Source of the DNA: CAYFNF01 sp964344485
GTDB lineage: Bacteria > Patescibacteriota > Patescibacteriia > UBA9570 > XYC2-FULL-38-9
Length of the DNA stretch: 64,000 nucleotides
Assembly (NCBI GenBank): GCA_964344485.1
Contig: CAYFNF010000002.1
Coordinates: 186,001-250,000, forward strand
Reading direction: 5' to 3'
Position 1 is the stretch's first letter, and each line of letters begins with the position of its first letter. Both the position numbers and the translations under genes were made by a program. This document shows positions 27,518 through 34,439 of the stretch, piece by piece. The notes beneath the pieces are model-generated. The model saw nothing but the letters and a program-made list of their open reading frames with translations. It ran no database searches and was not told where the DNA came from.

Positions 27518-28958
27518 GCTTCTTAATGTCCTTTAATGGTAGTGGCCGATCTTGAGTATACTCTATTCCAAGTGTTAACGCAATCTCTGCTTTTTGTAGT
27601 TCAGCACCTAAATCACATGCATGAGAGAAGACAGAGACGCCCTGATCTCTAACAATGGTATTCATGAGCTCTACTGCTGTTGTTCCAGTATAACGATCGA
27701 GCTTTTTTCCGCTCGGACTTAAATGCAACACCTCAATCTCGTGTTCCGGGATAATGCGAATCACGTAATTACCGCGCGGATCTTGTTCGCACGGAAGTGA
27801 TGGATAGAATCGAGAAATAATTTCTTGTGCTCGTTGATAGCTCTCTTCATAGATATGTGCTGATCCTGAAATTGTAATTAAGTGCCCCATCTCCTTATCC
27901 AACGCATCTGCTATCTCTTTTTGCATAGTACGCAGAGCTAATGCATTTTCTGGCCACGCACGGAACATATCATTTGACCGAAAGTACGCTGTAAGGAAAA
28001 GTAAATCATCCTTGATACATGCATGAACTAAGTTCAAACACGGTGGATGAGATGAGTCATTGTCGAGTTGTACATTCCATAACATACCAATACCGCGGCG
28101 GGAGAATGGTTCTTTTTGTAATTTCGCAATAATCTTCTGAACTTGATTGATGCCATCTGCATTTCGTAGTCGCTTTCCATAGGTGTAACTTAAAGAGGGC
28201 TCTTCTTTTGCGGTCATTATTTGCGATTTGTATTTTTCGAAGTGTTCTTTTGTAAATGGAAAATACTCAGCGAAATCGATGTTCGTTGGGCACTCTTGAG
28301 TGATAATTGCTGCAATGTTGAGCAACTCACGCTGAGTTCCGCTCGTATGATGTGATTGCTTCTCTTCTCCGAATCTCATAATAGTATGCAACAACTTCGG
28401 CCACACCTCAGCAACTGTTTTTCCACGATAGGTAAATAACGTTCCTTCAGATGGGTATCGATTGGTTTCAATATCTATCTCAGGATAAATCTGAGCCTCA
28501 GCCCATGGATGGGTGTCTTGAGTGCATTTATCAATAGCCTTCTGAACGTTCTTTGCGTCTAGTTCTTCTCGCATATCAATAATCTCAATCTGCTGTCGCA
28601 TATGGTCTAAATCTTTCTTTGGAATCTCCTTATCAATAACCACCTCTTCCTTGCCTATGACTTCTCGTCGCTCGTTGATTCCGTTTGCAAAGAACTGCAC
28701 GAGTGCTTCTGCGGATTGGATCTTGTCCTGGCCACAGATAATAATTGTCCGGATAGTCGGATTTGCTAGAGTATTGCGAATCAACGGGTTTATTCCTGTA
28801 TTAGAATAGAGCTGCCCGATCACTTTAAATGACTGTTCGTCAAGTTTTGAAGCAAACACTTCGCGCGGAGTCCATAATGTCGCAATTCCAATACTCGACT
28901 GCTCGCTTCCAAGCACTAGATTCTCCTTATAGTAGATTGGCCATCCCGCAGTGTCCAT
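27510..28958 (-). CDS. thyA: Thymidylate synthase with N-terminal DUF4346-like domain
   Basis: A 482-residue fusion. Residues ~1-190 resemble the DUF4346/MtrA-like domain (ATLWTPREVFASKLD and IIICGQDKIQSAEALVQFF). Residues ~200-482 are a ThyA fold with a candidate nucleophile cysteine in HPPCLNLVHAC and the dUMP-binding YFRSNDMFRAWPENALAL. ThyA methylates dUMP to dTMP using methylene-tetrahydrofolate. The N-terminal domain is related to tetrahydromethanopterin methyltransferase subunit A, and its role here is unknown. The gene sits upstream of tmk and dut, which fits dTTP synthesis. Confidence 0.85.
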   Translation of the reverse strand: MDTAGWPIYYKENLVLGSEQSSIGIATLWTPREVFASKLDEQSFKVIGQLYSNTGINPLIRNTLANPTIRTIIICGQDKIQSAEALVQFFANGINERREVIGKEEVVIDKEIPKKDLDHMRQQIEIIDMREELDAKNVQKAIDKCTQDTHPWAEAQIYPEIDIETNRYPSEGTLFTYRGKTVAEVWPKLLHTIMRFGEEKQSHHTSGTQRELLNIAAIITQECPTNIDFAEYFPFTKEHFEKYKSQIMTAKEEPSLSYTYGKRLRNADGINQVQKIIAKLQKEPFSRRGIGMLWNVQLDNDSSHPPCLNLVHACIKDDLLFLTAYFRSNDMFRAWPENALALRTMQKEIADALDKEMGHLITISGSAHIYEESYQRAQEIISRFYPSLPCEQDPRGNYVIRIIPEHEIEVLHLSPSGKKLDRYTGTTAVELMNTIVRDQGVSVFSHACDLGAELQKAEIALTLGIEYTQDRPLPLKDIKKHE

Positions 28959-29014
28959 TACTCAGATCATACTAAAAAACCACTGCAAATTCAATGGTTA
29001 TGTACTCGATGACG

Positions 29015-29554
29015 TTACAATGTGTTTAATACCTCCTGGATGCGTTTATACAATGCATCAAAAGAACTATCATTCTGAATCGTAGCGTCAGCGTGCTTAT
29101 GTAACTCTGAGATACGTTTCTCAGTGACTGCATTCTCCTCTTTGGAAAAATCTTCGAACGATTGTGTGTTCTCTCCAACTTTTTCAGTTCGCTGTTGGCT
29201 CCGCTTATAGCGCTCTTCAAGCGGTGCGTCAATATAGATCAGATGAAAGTCCGGCAACTGCTTAAAACAATCAATCTCGTCCATGAAACGTATGCCGTCA
29301 ATAATGCTGATCTCATGGTCTAGCATTTTGATGTCTTTCGACAGTACTTGTGCGAGTATGTCAGTTCCAAATGCTTCACGCAGATTTGTTGCTAGCGCTA
29401 TTAGATTTTTTCTCGAACATTCAATGTGAAGACGATTCGCGATATCAACTAATACCCCGGACATGGAAAACGCCTTTGCATTACAATGCTGTTGTAGAAA
29501 TTCAGATGTGGTTCCCTTTCCCGATAGCTTTGGGCCAGTCAATCCAATCACCAT
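29015..29554 (-). CDS. P-loop nucleotide kinase (dephospho-CoA kinase/dNMP kinase-like)
   Basis: A ~179-residue P-loop protein with VIGLTGPKLSGKGTTSEFL as the Walker A region, an IIDGIRFMDEI strand and a LID-like helix (EERYKRSQQRTEK). The fold resembles CoaE-like and deoxynucleoside-monophosphate kinases. In this operon a nucleotide substrate is more likely than dephospho-CoA, but that is inference. An upstream ATG at 29572 would overlap the deaminase gene by 14 nt. The ATG at 29554 follows GGAGAG by 10 nt and is preferred. Confidence 0.75.
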   Translation of the reverse strand: MVIGLTGPKLSGKGTTSEFLQQHCNAKAFSMSGVLVDIANRLHIECSRKNLIALATNLREAFGTDILAQVLSKDIKMLDHEISIIDGIRFMDEIDCFKQLPDFHLIYIDAPLEERYKRSQQRTEKVGENTQSFEDFSKEENAVTEKRISELHKHADATIQNDSSFDALYKRIQEVLNTL

Positions 29555-29558
29555 ACAA

Positions 29559-30089
29559 TTATTTCTCTCCATTACTCAATTGAATCTCCGGGCCGTCTCG
29601 CTCTTCAATGTCGCTTGAAAAAATATCAATCACATGATTGTACCAGTTCTCAGTTGGTGCATAGATATCAAACTCTACTCCTGCTTTCTCTAAGTACTCC
29701 TGTACTTCTGTATTACGATAGATCTTTCCGACCACTACTCTCTGTACCCCTGCTGCAGCGATATACTTTGCACAGTGAATGCACGGACTATAGAGTGTGT
29801 ACAGTGTAGTCTCTTTTGTAGACGTACCTCCGATGACCGCTGCTTGAAGCAGTGCATTATGCTCAGCATGAATCGTTCGTACGCAATGCCCATCTTCTAG
29901 CAAATGACCTTCGTTATCACAATGCTCCAGTTTGGGGGGTGCACCGTTGTACCCAGTAGAAACAATCCGCTTATCTTTTACTAATACCGCCCCAGCGTGA
30001 AGACGGTCACACGTGGCGCGTGTAGAAACGATACGAGCGATCGCCATGAAGTAGTCGTCCCAGGAAGGTCTTGTTGTGTCTGCACTCAT
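29559..30089 (-). CDS. dCMP deaminase (ComEB-like)
   Basis: A 176-residue zinc-dependent deaminase. The zinc site is HAEHNAL (proton-shuttling Glu) with PCIHCAKYI (two Cys ligands). It also has the conserved start WDDYFMAIARIVSTRATC. It deaminates dCMP to dUMP. It is the first gene of the dUMP-to-dTTP set on the minus strand, with likely -10 elements (TATACT, near 30108) and AAGAAG before the ATG. Confidence 0.93.
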   Translation of the reverse strand: MSADTTRPSWDDYFMAIARIVSTRATCDRLHAGAVLVKDKRIVSTGYNGAPPKLEHCDNEGHLLEDGHCVRTIHAEHNALLQAAVIGGTSTKETTLYTLYSPCIHCAKYIAAAGVQRVVVGKIYRNTEVQEYLEKAGVEFDIYAPTENWYNHVIDIFSSDIEERDGPEIQLSNGEK

Positions 30090-30118
30090 AATTCTTCTTA
30101 TATCATTATCAGTATAAT

Positions 30119-30145
30119 AAAAAATACGGGGTTGTAAACCCCGTA
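30119..30145 (-). terminator. Terminator of the ribosomal protein operon
   Basis: On the minus strand TACGGGGTT pairs with AACCCCGTA (9 bp, 3-nt loop), followed by T6. It lies 3 nt after the rplA stop. Confidence 0.9.
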
Positions 30146-30148
30146 ATC

Positions 30149-30832
30149 CTATGCATCAATCTGAACTTGTATTCCTGGCCCCATGCTAGAACAGATAGTG
30201 ACGGTTTGAAGAAACACGCCTTTTGATTCAGCTGGTTTGGCTTTTTTTACTGAGTCTAAACACGTTGTAATATTCTCTTTCAATTGTTCTGGCTCAAACG
30301 AAACTCTTCCAACGAGTATATGTACATTTCCGCTGTCATCGCTCCGATACGCAGTTTTTCCTGTTTTTAACTCACTCACCATAGTTTTTACATCCTCTCC
30401 AACTGTATCTGTCTTTGGCGACGGCATTAACCCTTGCTGACCAAGAATCTTTGCAATTGGTCCAAGCTGCTTCATCATGTTCGGAGTAGCGACCGCAACA
30501 TCGAATGCGCACTTTTTTGTAGATTTAATTTGGTCAATATACTCTTGATTTCCGATAATGTCTGCACCAGCTTCCTTTGCCTCTGCTTCTTTTTCAGGCG
30601 GAACAAATGCAGCAACGGTCTTGGTCTTTCCAGATCCGTGAGGAAGAATGACTGTCCCGCGAACAATTTGATCGGATTTCTCTATATCAATGCCGAGGTG
30701 TAAATGAATTTCAACACCGGCATCAAATTTTACTGGAGACTGCTTCACCATAGTGATTGCTTCATCCAGCGTGTACGTGTTGCTGCTATCGAACTTGTCA
30801 GCAGCATCTGTGTAGCGTTTAGAACGTTTCAT
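30149..30832 (-). CDS. rplA: 50S ribosomal protein L1
   Basis: A 227-residue L1 with the family segments YTLDEAITMVKQSPVKFDAGVEIHLHLG, GTVILPHGSGKTKTVAAF and LMPSPKTDTVGEDVKTMV. It binds 23S rRNA at the L1 stalk. It is the last gene of the secE-nusG-rplK-rplA operon, and a strong terminator follows at once, so rplJ and rplL are not linked here. Confidence 0.97.
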   Translation of the reverse strand: MKRSKRYTDAADKFDSSNTYTLDEAITMVKQSPVKFDAGVEIHLHLGIDIEKSDQIVRGTVILPHGSGKTKTVAAFVPPEKEAEAKEAGADIIGNQEYIDQIKSTKKCAFDVAVATPNMMKQLGPIAKILGQQGLMPSPKTDTVGEDVKTMVSELKTGKTAYRSDDSGNVHILVGRVSFEPEQLKENITTCLDSVKKAKPAESKGVFLQTVTICSSMGPGIQVQIDA

Positions 30833-30886
30833 AGTTGTTGGTGGTACAAACGAATGCGTATCTGCACTCTCCCACTAATATATTAA

Positions 30887-31309
30887 TTAGTCTTTTACTT
30901 CTAACCCCATTTGTCGAGCAGTCCCCTCGATGATCTTCATTGCAGCTTCAACATCATTTGCGTTTAAGTCCGGCATCTTGCGTTCTGCGATTTCTCGAAC
31001 CTGATCGCGAGTTACTGTTCCACTTTTTTCTGTTAATGGTGATCCTGAGCCTTTCTTAATTCCAGCGGCTTTCTTAAGCAACTCTGCTGCTGGCGGTGTT
31101 TTTATAATGAAGTCGAAAGAACGATCATCATATACCGTGATAACTACAGGCAAGATATCTCCTCGTTGGTCTTGGGTCTTTTCATTAAATTGCGTACAAA
31201 AATCCTGAATGTTTAACCCATGCTGACCTAATGCAGGTCCAACTGGTGGTGCAGGGTTTGCTGCGCCTGCAGGGATTTGTAGTTTAATTTGTGCTTTTAC
31301 TTCTGCCAT
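30887..31309 (-). CDS. rplK: 50S ribosomal protein L11
   Basis: A 140-residue L11 with IKLQIPAGAANPAPPVGPALGQHGLNI at the N-terminus and the rRNA-binding C-terminal domain (IKKGSGSPLTEKSGTVTRDQ). It forms the GTPase-associated centre. Placed 3 nt after nusG, with a 54-nt gap before rplA, the usual order. Confidence 0.97.
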   Translation of the reverse strand: MAEVKAQIKLQIPAGAANPAPPVGPALGQHGLNIQDFCTQFNEKTQDQRGDILPVVITVYDDRSFDFIIKTPPAAELLKKAAGIKKGSGSPLTEKSGTVTRDQVREIAERKMPDLNANDVEAAMKIIEGTARQMGLEVKD

Positions 31310-31312
31310 ATA

Positions 31313-31858
31313 TTATATTTTTTTCACTTGTAATGAATCTAATTCAATAGGTGTCTCGCGTCCGAACATGGATACCATCACCTTAATCTTGCCGCGACCG
31401 CTGTCAACTTCTGCGACCTTGCCTTCCAATTCTTTAAACGGTCCGTCCACAATACGAACTGTCTCTCCGATCTCTACATCGATAGTGTACGTTGGCTCTT
31501 CAATACCCATTCGACGCTGTAGAGATTTCATTTCAGACTCATCAATTGGGGTAGGTGTGGTTCCAGTACCAATGAAACCTGTTACATTTGGTGTATTTCG
31601 GACTACATACCACGAATCGTCTGTTACCACCATATTCACTAAGACATATCCGGGAAAAATCTTCTCTTCAACTACTTTTCGTTTTCCATTTTTAATCTTA
31701 ATTTTCTTCTCTTTTGGCACGAGTACATCAAAAATCTTGTCATCCATGTCTAATGACTCAATACGTTGTCGCAAGTTATGCGCCACGTTCTCCTCATATC
31801 CGGAGTAGGTATGAATCACATACCACCGCCTTCCATGTCGAGCTGTTTGTTTTGGCAT
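31313..31858 (-). CDS. nusG: Transcription termination/antitermination protein NusG
   Basis: A 181-residue protein with the NGN domain (RWYVIHTYSGYEENVAHNLRQ, FPGYVLVNMV, VRNTPNVTGFIG) and a C-terminal KOW domain (GETVRIVDGPFKELEGKVAEVD). It binds RNA polymerase and couples transcription to translation and Rho. It lies 5 nt after secE. Confidence 0.97.
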   Translation of the reverse strand: MPKQTARHGRRWYVIHTYSGYEENVAHNLRQRIESLDMDDKIFDVLVPKEKKIKIKNGKRKVVEEKIFPGYVLVNMVVTDDSWYVVRNTPNVTGFIGTGTTPTPIDESEMKSLQRRMGIEEPTYTIDVEIGETVRIVDGPFKELEGKVAEVDSGRGKIKVMVSMFGRETPIELDSLQVKKI

Positions 31859-31863
31859 ATTCG

Positions 31864-32055
31864 TTAGACAATTATTTCAATTATTTCATTCATGATGTAG
31901 TCTAATGACCCCAGAAATATTGCGAATCCGAGACTAAACCAAATAACAATCCAGGACTTTCTCCATGTCTCTTTTTTTGTTGGCCATGTGACCTTTTTTA
32001 CCTCTGTATACGCACCTTTTAAGTACGTAGTAAGCGGATTTCCTTTGTTTTCCAT
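31864..32055 (-). CDS. secE: Preprotein translocase subunit SecE
   Basis: A 63-residue single-span protein. It has the amphipathic segment YTEVKKVTWPTKKETWRKS and one transmembrane helix (WIVIWFSLGFAIFLGSLDYIM). It clamps SecY in the membrane. It is first in the operon, behind a consensus promoter and an unusual leader containing a tRNA-like 3' fragment. Confidence 0.95.
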   Translation of the reverse strand: MENKGNPLTTYLKGAYTEVKKVTWPTKKETWRKSWIVIWFSLGFAIFLGSLDYIMNEIIEIIV

Positions 32056-32085
32056 ATGTTTTTTTGTGTAGTAATCGATTCAAAA

Positions 32086-32106
32086 AACCCCTGCCGGGAT
32101 TCGAAC
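32086..32106 (-). other. tRNA 3'-half-like fragment in the secE leader
   Basis: On the minus strand the bases from 32106 to 32086 read GTTCGAATCCCGGCAGGGGT: a T-loop, the 3' strand of a T-stem (CCCGG) and a 7-nt acceptor strand, followed by T-rich sequence. The 5' T-stem strand is not complementary and no D-arm or anticodon arm is present, so it is not a functional tRNA. The predicted transcription start of secE falls inside it. It may be a decayed tRNA gene or an old attachment site. Confidence 0.5.
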
Positions 32107-32109
32107 TGT

Positions 32110-32138
32110 ACTATAGCGGCATTCCATTTTATTGTCAA
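32110..32138 (-). promoter_or_regulatory. Promoter of secE-nusG-rplK-rplA
   Basis: On the minus strand TTGACA (32133-32138), 17-nt spacer, TATAGT (32110-32115). This is among the best matches to the housekeeping consensus in the window, as expected for a ribosomal protein operon. Confidence 0.8.
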
Positions 32139-32191
32139 CTACTCATACTGAATACTATTGACAGAAACAGTAGCTATGGTACGAAACAATA

Positions 32192-32360
32192 GTTCAGCAG
32201 GTTGTGATGTGCTAGCAGCGTCATTGGTGGATCCGCGGCAACCTACAAACGGGACTCATAGTGGCACGGATAATGCCCCGAGGCTCAGGCCGAGCTCTAC
32301 CCGACTCCGTACGGATCCCACCAAACACCTCTCGCCTCATAACTTGCTGGACATTTTTTA
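32192..32360 (+). ncRNA. Candidate structured non-coding RNA of unknown class
   Basis: The region is GC-richer than its surroundings and holds no convincing protein. Positions 32195-32209 pair with 32335-32349 in a 15-position helix with one mismatch. Two of its pairs are G-U only on the plus strand, which sets the orientation. A second helix joins TTGGTGGATCCG (32224-32235) with CGGATCCCACCAA (32312-32324) with one bulge. Inside are CGGG/CCCG (32250-32253 with 32300-32303) and small hairpins GGCA/TGCC and GGC/GCC. T6 follows the outer helix (32354-32359). A TTGACA lies at 32158-32163, with a weak -10 TACGAA at 32180-32185. No SRP, RNase P or tmRNA motif was seen. The rod shape is 6S-like, but that is only architecture. 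Confidence 0.6.
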
Positions 32361-33815
32361 TTTGCTGCACTTAGCTTGAGTCACGGCATTCTGCCAACCA
32401 TCGATCAGTTCTTTTCTTTTCGCAGTATCTATGGATGGAGTAAACATTCTTTCGTGCTGCTGTTTTTGCGTGAGTGTAGCCAATGAATCCCAAAAACCAC
32501 TATGCAACCCCGCAAGCATTGCTGCGCCACGAACAGTGGTTTCGATATCCTTTGGTCGAGTCACTGTCCGGTGCAGAATATCAGCTTGAAACTGTAGTAA
32601 AAAGTCATCACGCGCTGCCCCGCCGTCAACAAATATAGTACGCAGTGAACTCCCTGAGTCTTTCTCCATTGCACGCACTAAATCATGCACTTGATATGCC
32701 GTAGATTCTACTGCGGCACGAATGATGTGCTTCTTGTTTGCGCCACGTGTCAATCCAGTAAGCACTCCACGCGCGTCTGGCTCCCAATGCGGAGCTCCAA
32801 GCCCTGTAAATGCAGGTATGAAATAGACGCCATTTGTATCCGGGACGGATGCGGCTATAATGCCGCTCTGTTTTGAATCGTCAATCATCTCGAGCTCATC
32901 TCGTAACCACTGCACTACAGCACCACCAACAAATACCGAACCTTCAAACGCATACACCGGTTTTCCGTTTGCATCTGGTGTCAACGTGGTAATCAATCCA
33001 TTCTTTGAACGTAAAAACTTCTTTCCGATATTCATGAGTAGAAAACATCCAGTTCCGTACGTATTCTTTGCGTCTCCTTTACGCACCGCTCCCTGACCAA
33101 AAAGCGCTGCTTGCTGGTCTCCGGCCACTCCTGTAATGGGAATACCTTGATACTCACCGAAAAGATCTTGTGATTGTCTCACTTCAGGCATCATGTGCTC
33201 AGGAATATTGAACAAGTTCATCAATTTACTATCCCACTGATGAGAGCGAATATTGTAGCACATGGTCCTTGAAGCATTGGTGAAATCCGTTACATGCTCA
33301 GCTCCTTGCGTCATGTTCCAAATCAACCAACTATCGATGGTGCCGAATAACAAATCACTCGTGCTGCCGGAGTAGTTACGTAACAACCACTGAATCTTTG
33401 TCCCAGAAAGATATGGATCGATTGGTAGCCCAGTTTTATTTCTGATTTCATTTTCATTTCCGGCGTTTTTCAGTCGATCACATAGATCAGCAGTTCGTCG
33501 ACACTGCCAGACGATCGCATTATGAATCGGCTGCCCAGTCTTCTTATCCCACACTACTGCAGTTTCTCGTTGATTCGTAATACCAATTGCTGCAACTGAT
33601 TCTTCTTTTTCTCGAAGCACTCTATTGAGCAGCTTCTGAGTTACTGCCCATATCTCTTGGGCATCGTGCTCCACCCAACCTGGCTGTGGATAGTGCTGAG
33701 TGAACTCCTGCTGTGCTTTCTGTATAACGGAAAGATTCTTATCATAACAGACTACTCGCACACTCGTGGTACCAGCATCTATTGCAATGATATACTTTTT
33801 CTTTCTCATGGGCAT
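32358..33815 (-). CDS. glpK: Glycerol kinase
   Basis: A 485-residue FGGY-family kinase. It has the N-terminal phosphate motif AIDAGTTSVRVVCYD, the glycerol-contact GITNQRETAVVWDKKTG, the signature GDQQAALFGQG, and ATP-binding FVDGGAARDDFLLQFQ. It phosphorylates glycerol to glycerol 3-phosphate. The start overlaps the upstream stop as TAATG at 33815, so translation is coupled to the CarS-like gene. The frame extending to 33905 is not preferred. Pairing with a lipid-headgroup enzyme suggests use in phospholipid synthesis. Confidence 0.94.
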   Translation of the reverse strand: MPMRKKKYIIAIDAGTTSVRVVCYDKNLSVIQKAQQEFTQHYPQPGWVEHDAQEIWAVTQKLLNRVLREKEESVAAIGITNQRETAVVWDKKTGQPIHNAIVWQCRRTADLCDRLKNAGNENEIRNKTGLPIDPYLSGTKIQWLLRNYSGSTSDLLFGTIDSWLIWNMTQGAEHVTDFTNASRTMCYNIRSHQWDSKLMNLFNIPEHMMPEVRQSQDLFGEYQGIPITGVAGDQQAALFGQGAVRKGDAKNTYGTGCFLLMNIGKKFLRSKNGLITTLTPDANGKPVYAFEGSVFVGGAVVQWLRDELEMIDDSKQSGIIAASVPDTNGVYFIPAFTGLGAPHWEPDARGVLTGLTRGANKKHIIRAAVESTAYQVHDLVRAMEKDSGSSLRTIFVDGGAARDDFLLQFQADILHRTVTRPKDIETTVRGAAMLAGLHSGFWDSLATLTQKQQHERMFTPSIDTAKRKELIDGWQNAVTQAKCSK

Positions 33816-34366
33816 TACCACGGTGAATCTTTTATCTTTAACCAGTATCCGATGTGATTCACTAAAATATGAAAGAAAATTCCAATTGAGATAATCAACA
33901 CCCACATTAATAATGTGATGTCGAAGAATAGCATTGCTACTACTGTGGAGCCAACGAGAAAATCTATCTGATCGAAGGGAAACCAGGTTTTTCCAGGCGC
34001 AACAGCGATGCGTCGCTTAAAAAATGATTTAATAAGATCTCCCAAGAGCGCTCCAGCTGCAAATACGAAACCAAACCACACCGGTACTTCCGTAATATCA
34101 AACGGTGTCCATGAAACAGTTTGTGGATAGATGACTGCTGCTCCGTATTGTACAATAAATAACAAGCCACCCATGATAGTACCAACAATTAGCCCTCTCC
34201 ATGTTTTATGAGCTCCAAAGAGCGGCTGCTTGGCAAACGTTGCGCCACCGTCAACTGGTTTCGCTAAAAAGTGCAGCGTATCTTTAAATAACACTGGAGA
34301 CATATTCGCTAAACCAGTTGGGAGATAGAAGTAAAAAAGTTTTGCAATGAGAATAAAAACAAACAT
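33815..34366 (-). CDS. CDP-archaeol synthase (CarS)-like membrane cytidylyltransferase
   Basis: A 183-residue membrane protein with about five hydrophobic helices. Family motifs are GAHKTWRGLIVG, AAGALLGDLIKSFFKRR and GKTWFPFDQIDFLVG, which match the archaeal-type CDP-archaeol synthase/CdsA superfamily (PF01864). Such enzymes activate a lipid with CTP. In a bacterium the substrate could be phosphatidic acid. The promoter -10 TATACT lies about 12 nt before the ATG, so the leader is very short. It is co-translated with glpK. Confidence 0.85.
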   Translation of the reverse strand: MFVFILIAKLFYFYLPTGLANMSPVLFKDTLHFLAKPVDGGATFAKQPLFGAHKTWRGLIVGTIMGGLLFIVQYGAAVIYPQTVSWTPFDITEVPVWFGFVFAAGALLGDLIKSFFKRRIAVAPGKTWFPFDQIDFLVGSTVVAMLFFDITLLMWVLIISIGIFFHILVNHIGYWLKIKDSPW

Positions 34367-34396
34367 ACGATTAGTTACAGTATAACAGATTCTATC

Positions 34397-34422
34397 AAAA
34401 AAAGGGTGTACACACCCCTTTT
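34397..34422 (-). terminator. Terminator of gyrB
   Basis: On the minus strand a stem with GGGTGT pairing ACACCC and flanking A/T pairs ends in T7. It lies about 20 nt after the gyrB stop and just upstream of the CarS-like gene promoter. Confidence 0.85.
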
Positions 34423-34439
34423 AGATAACTTTCTGAATG

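Noticed and set aside
32086..32106. Functional tRNA gene
   Set aside because: Only T-loop, one T-stem strand and one acceptor strand exist; the promoter occupies the place of the 5' half.
32224..32238. T-box-like string GGTGGATCCGCGG
   Set aside because: It differs from the T-box at a conserved base, lies near the 5' end of the RNA, and no plus-strand gene follows.
32158..32379. 73-residue plus-strand ORF
   Set aside because: Its translation has no protein-like pattern and overlaps the extensively paired RNA region.
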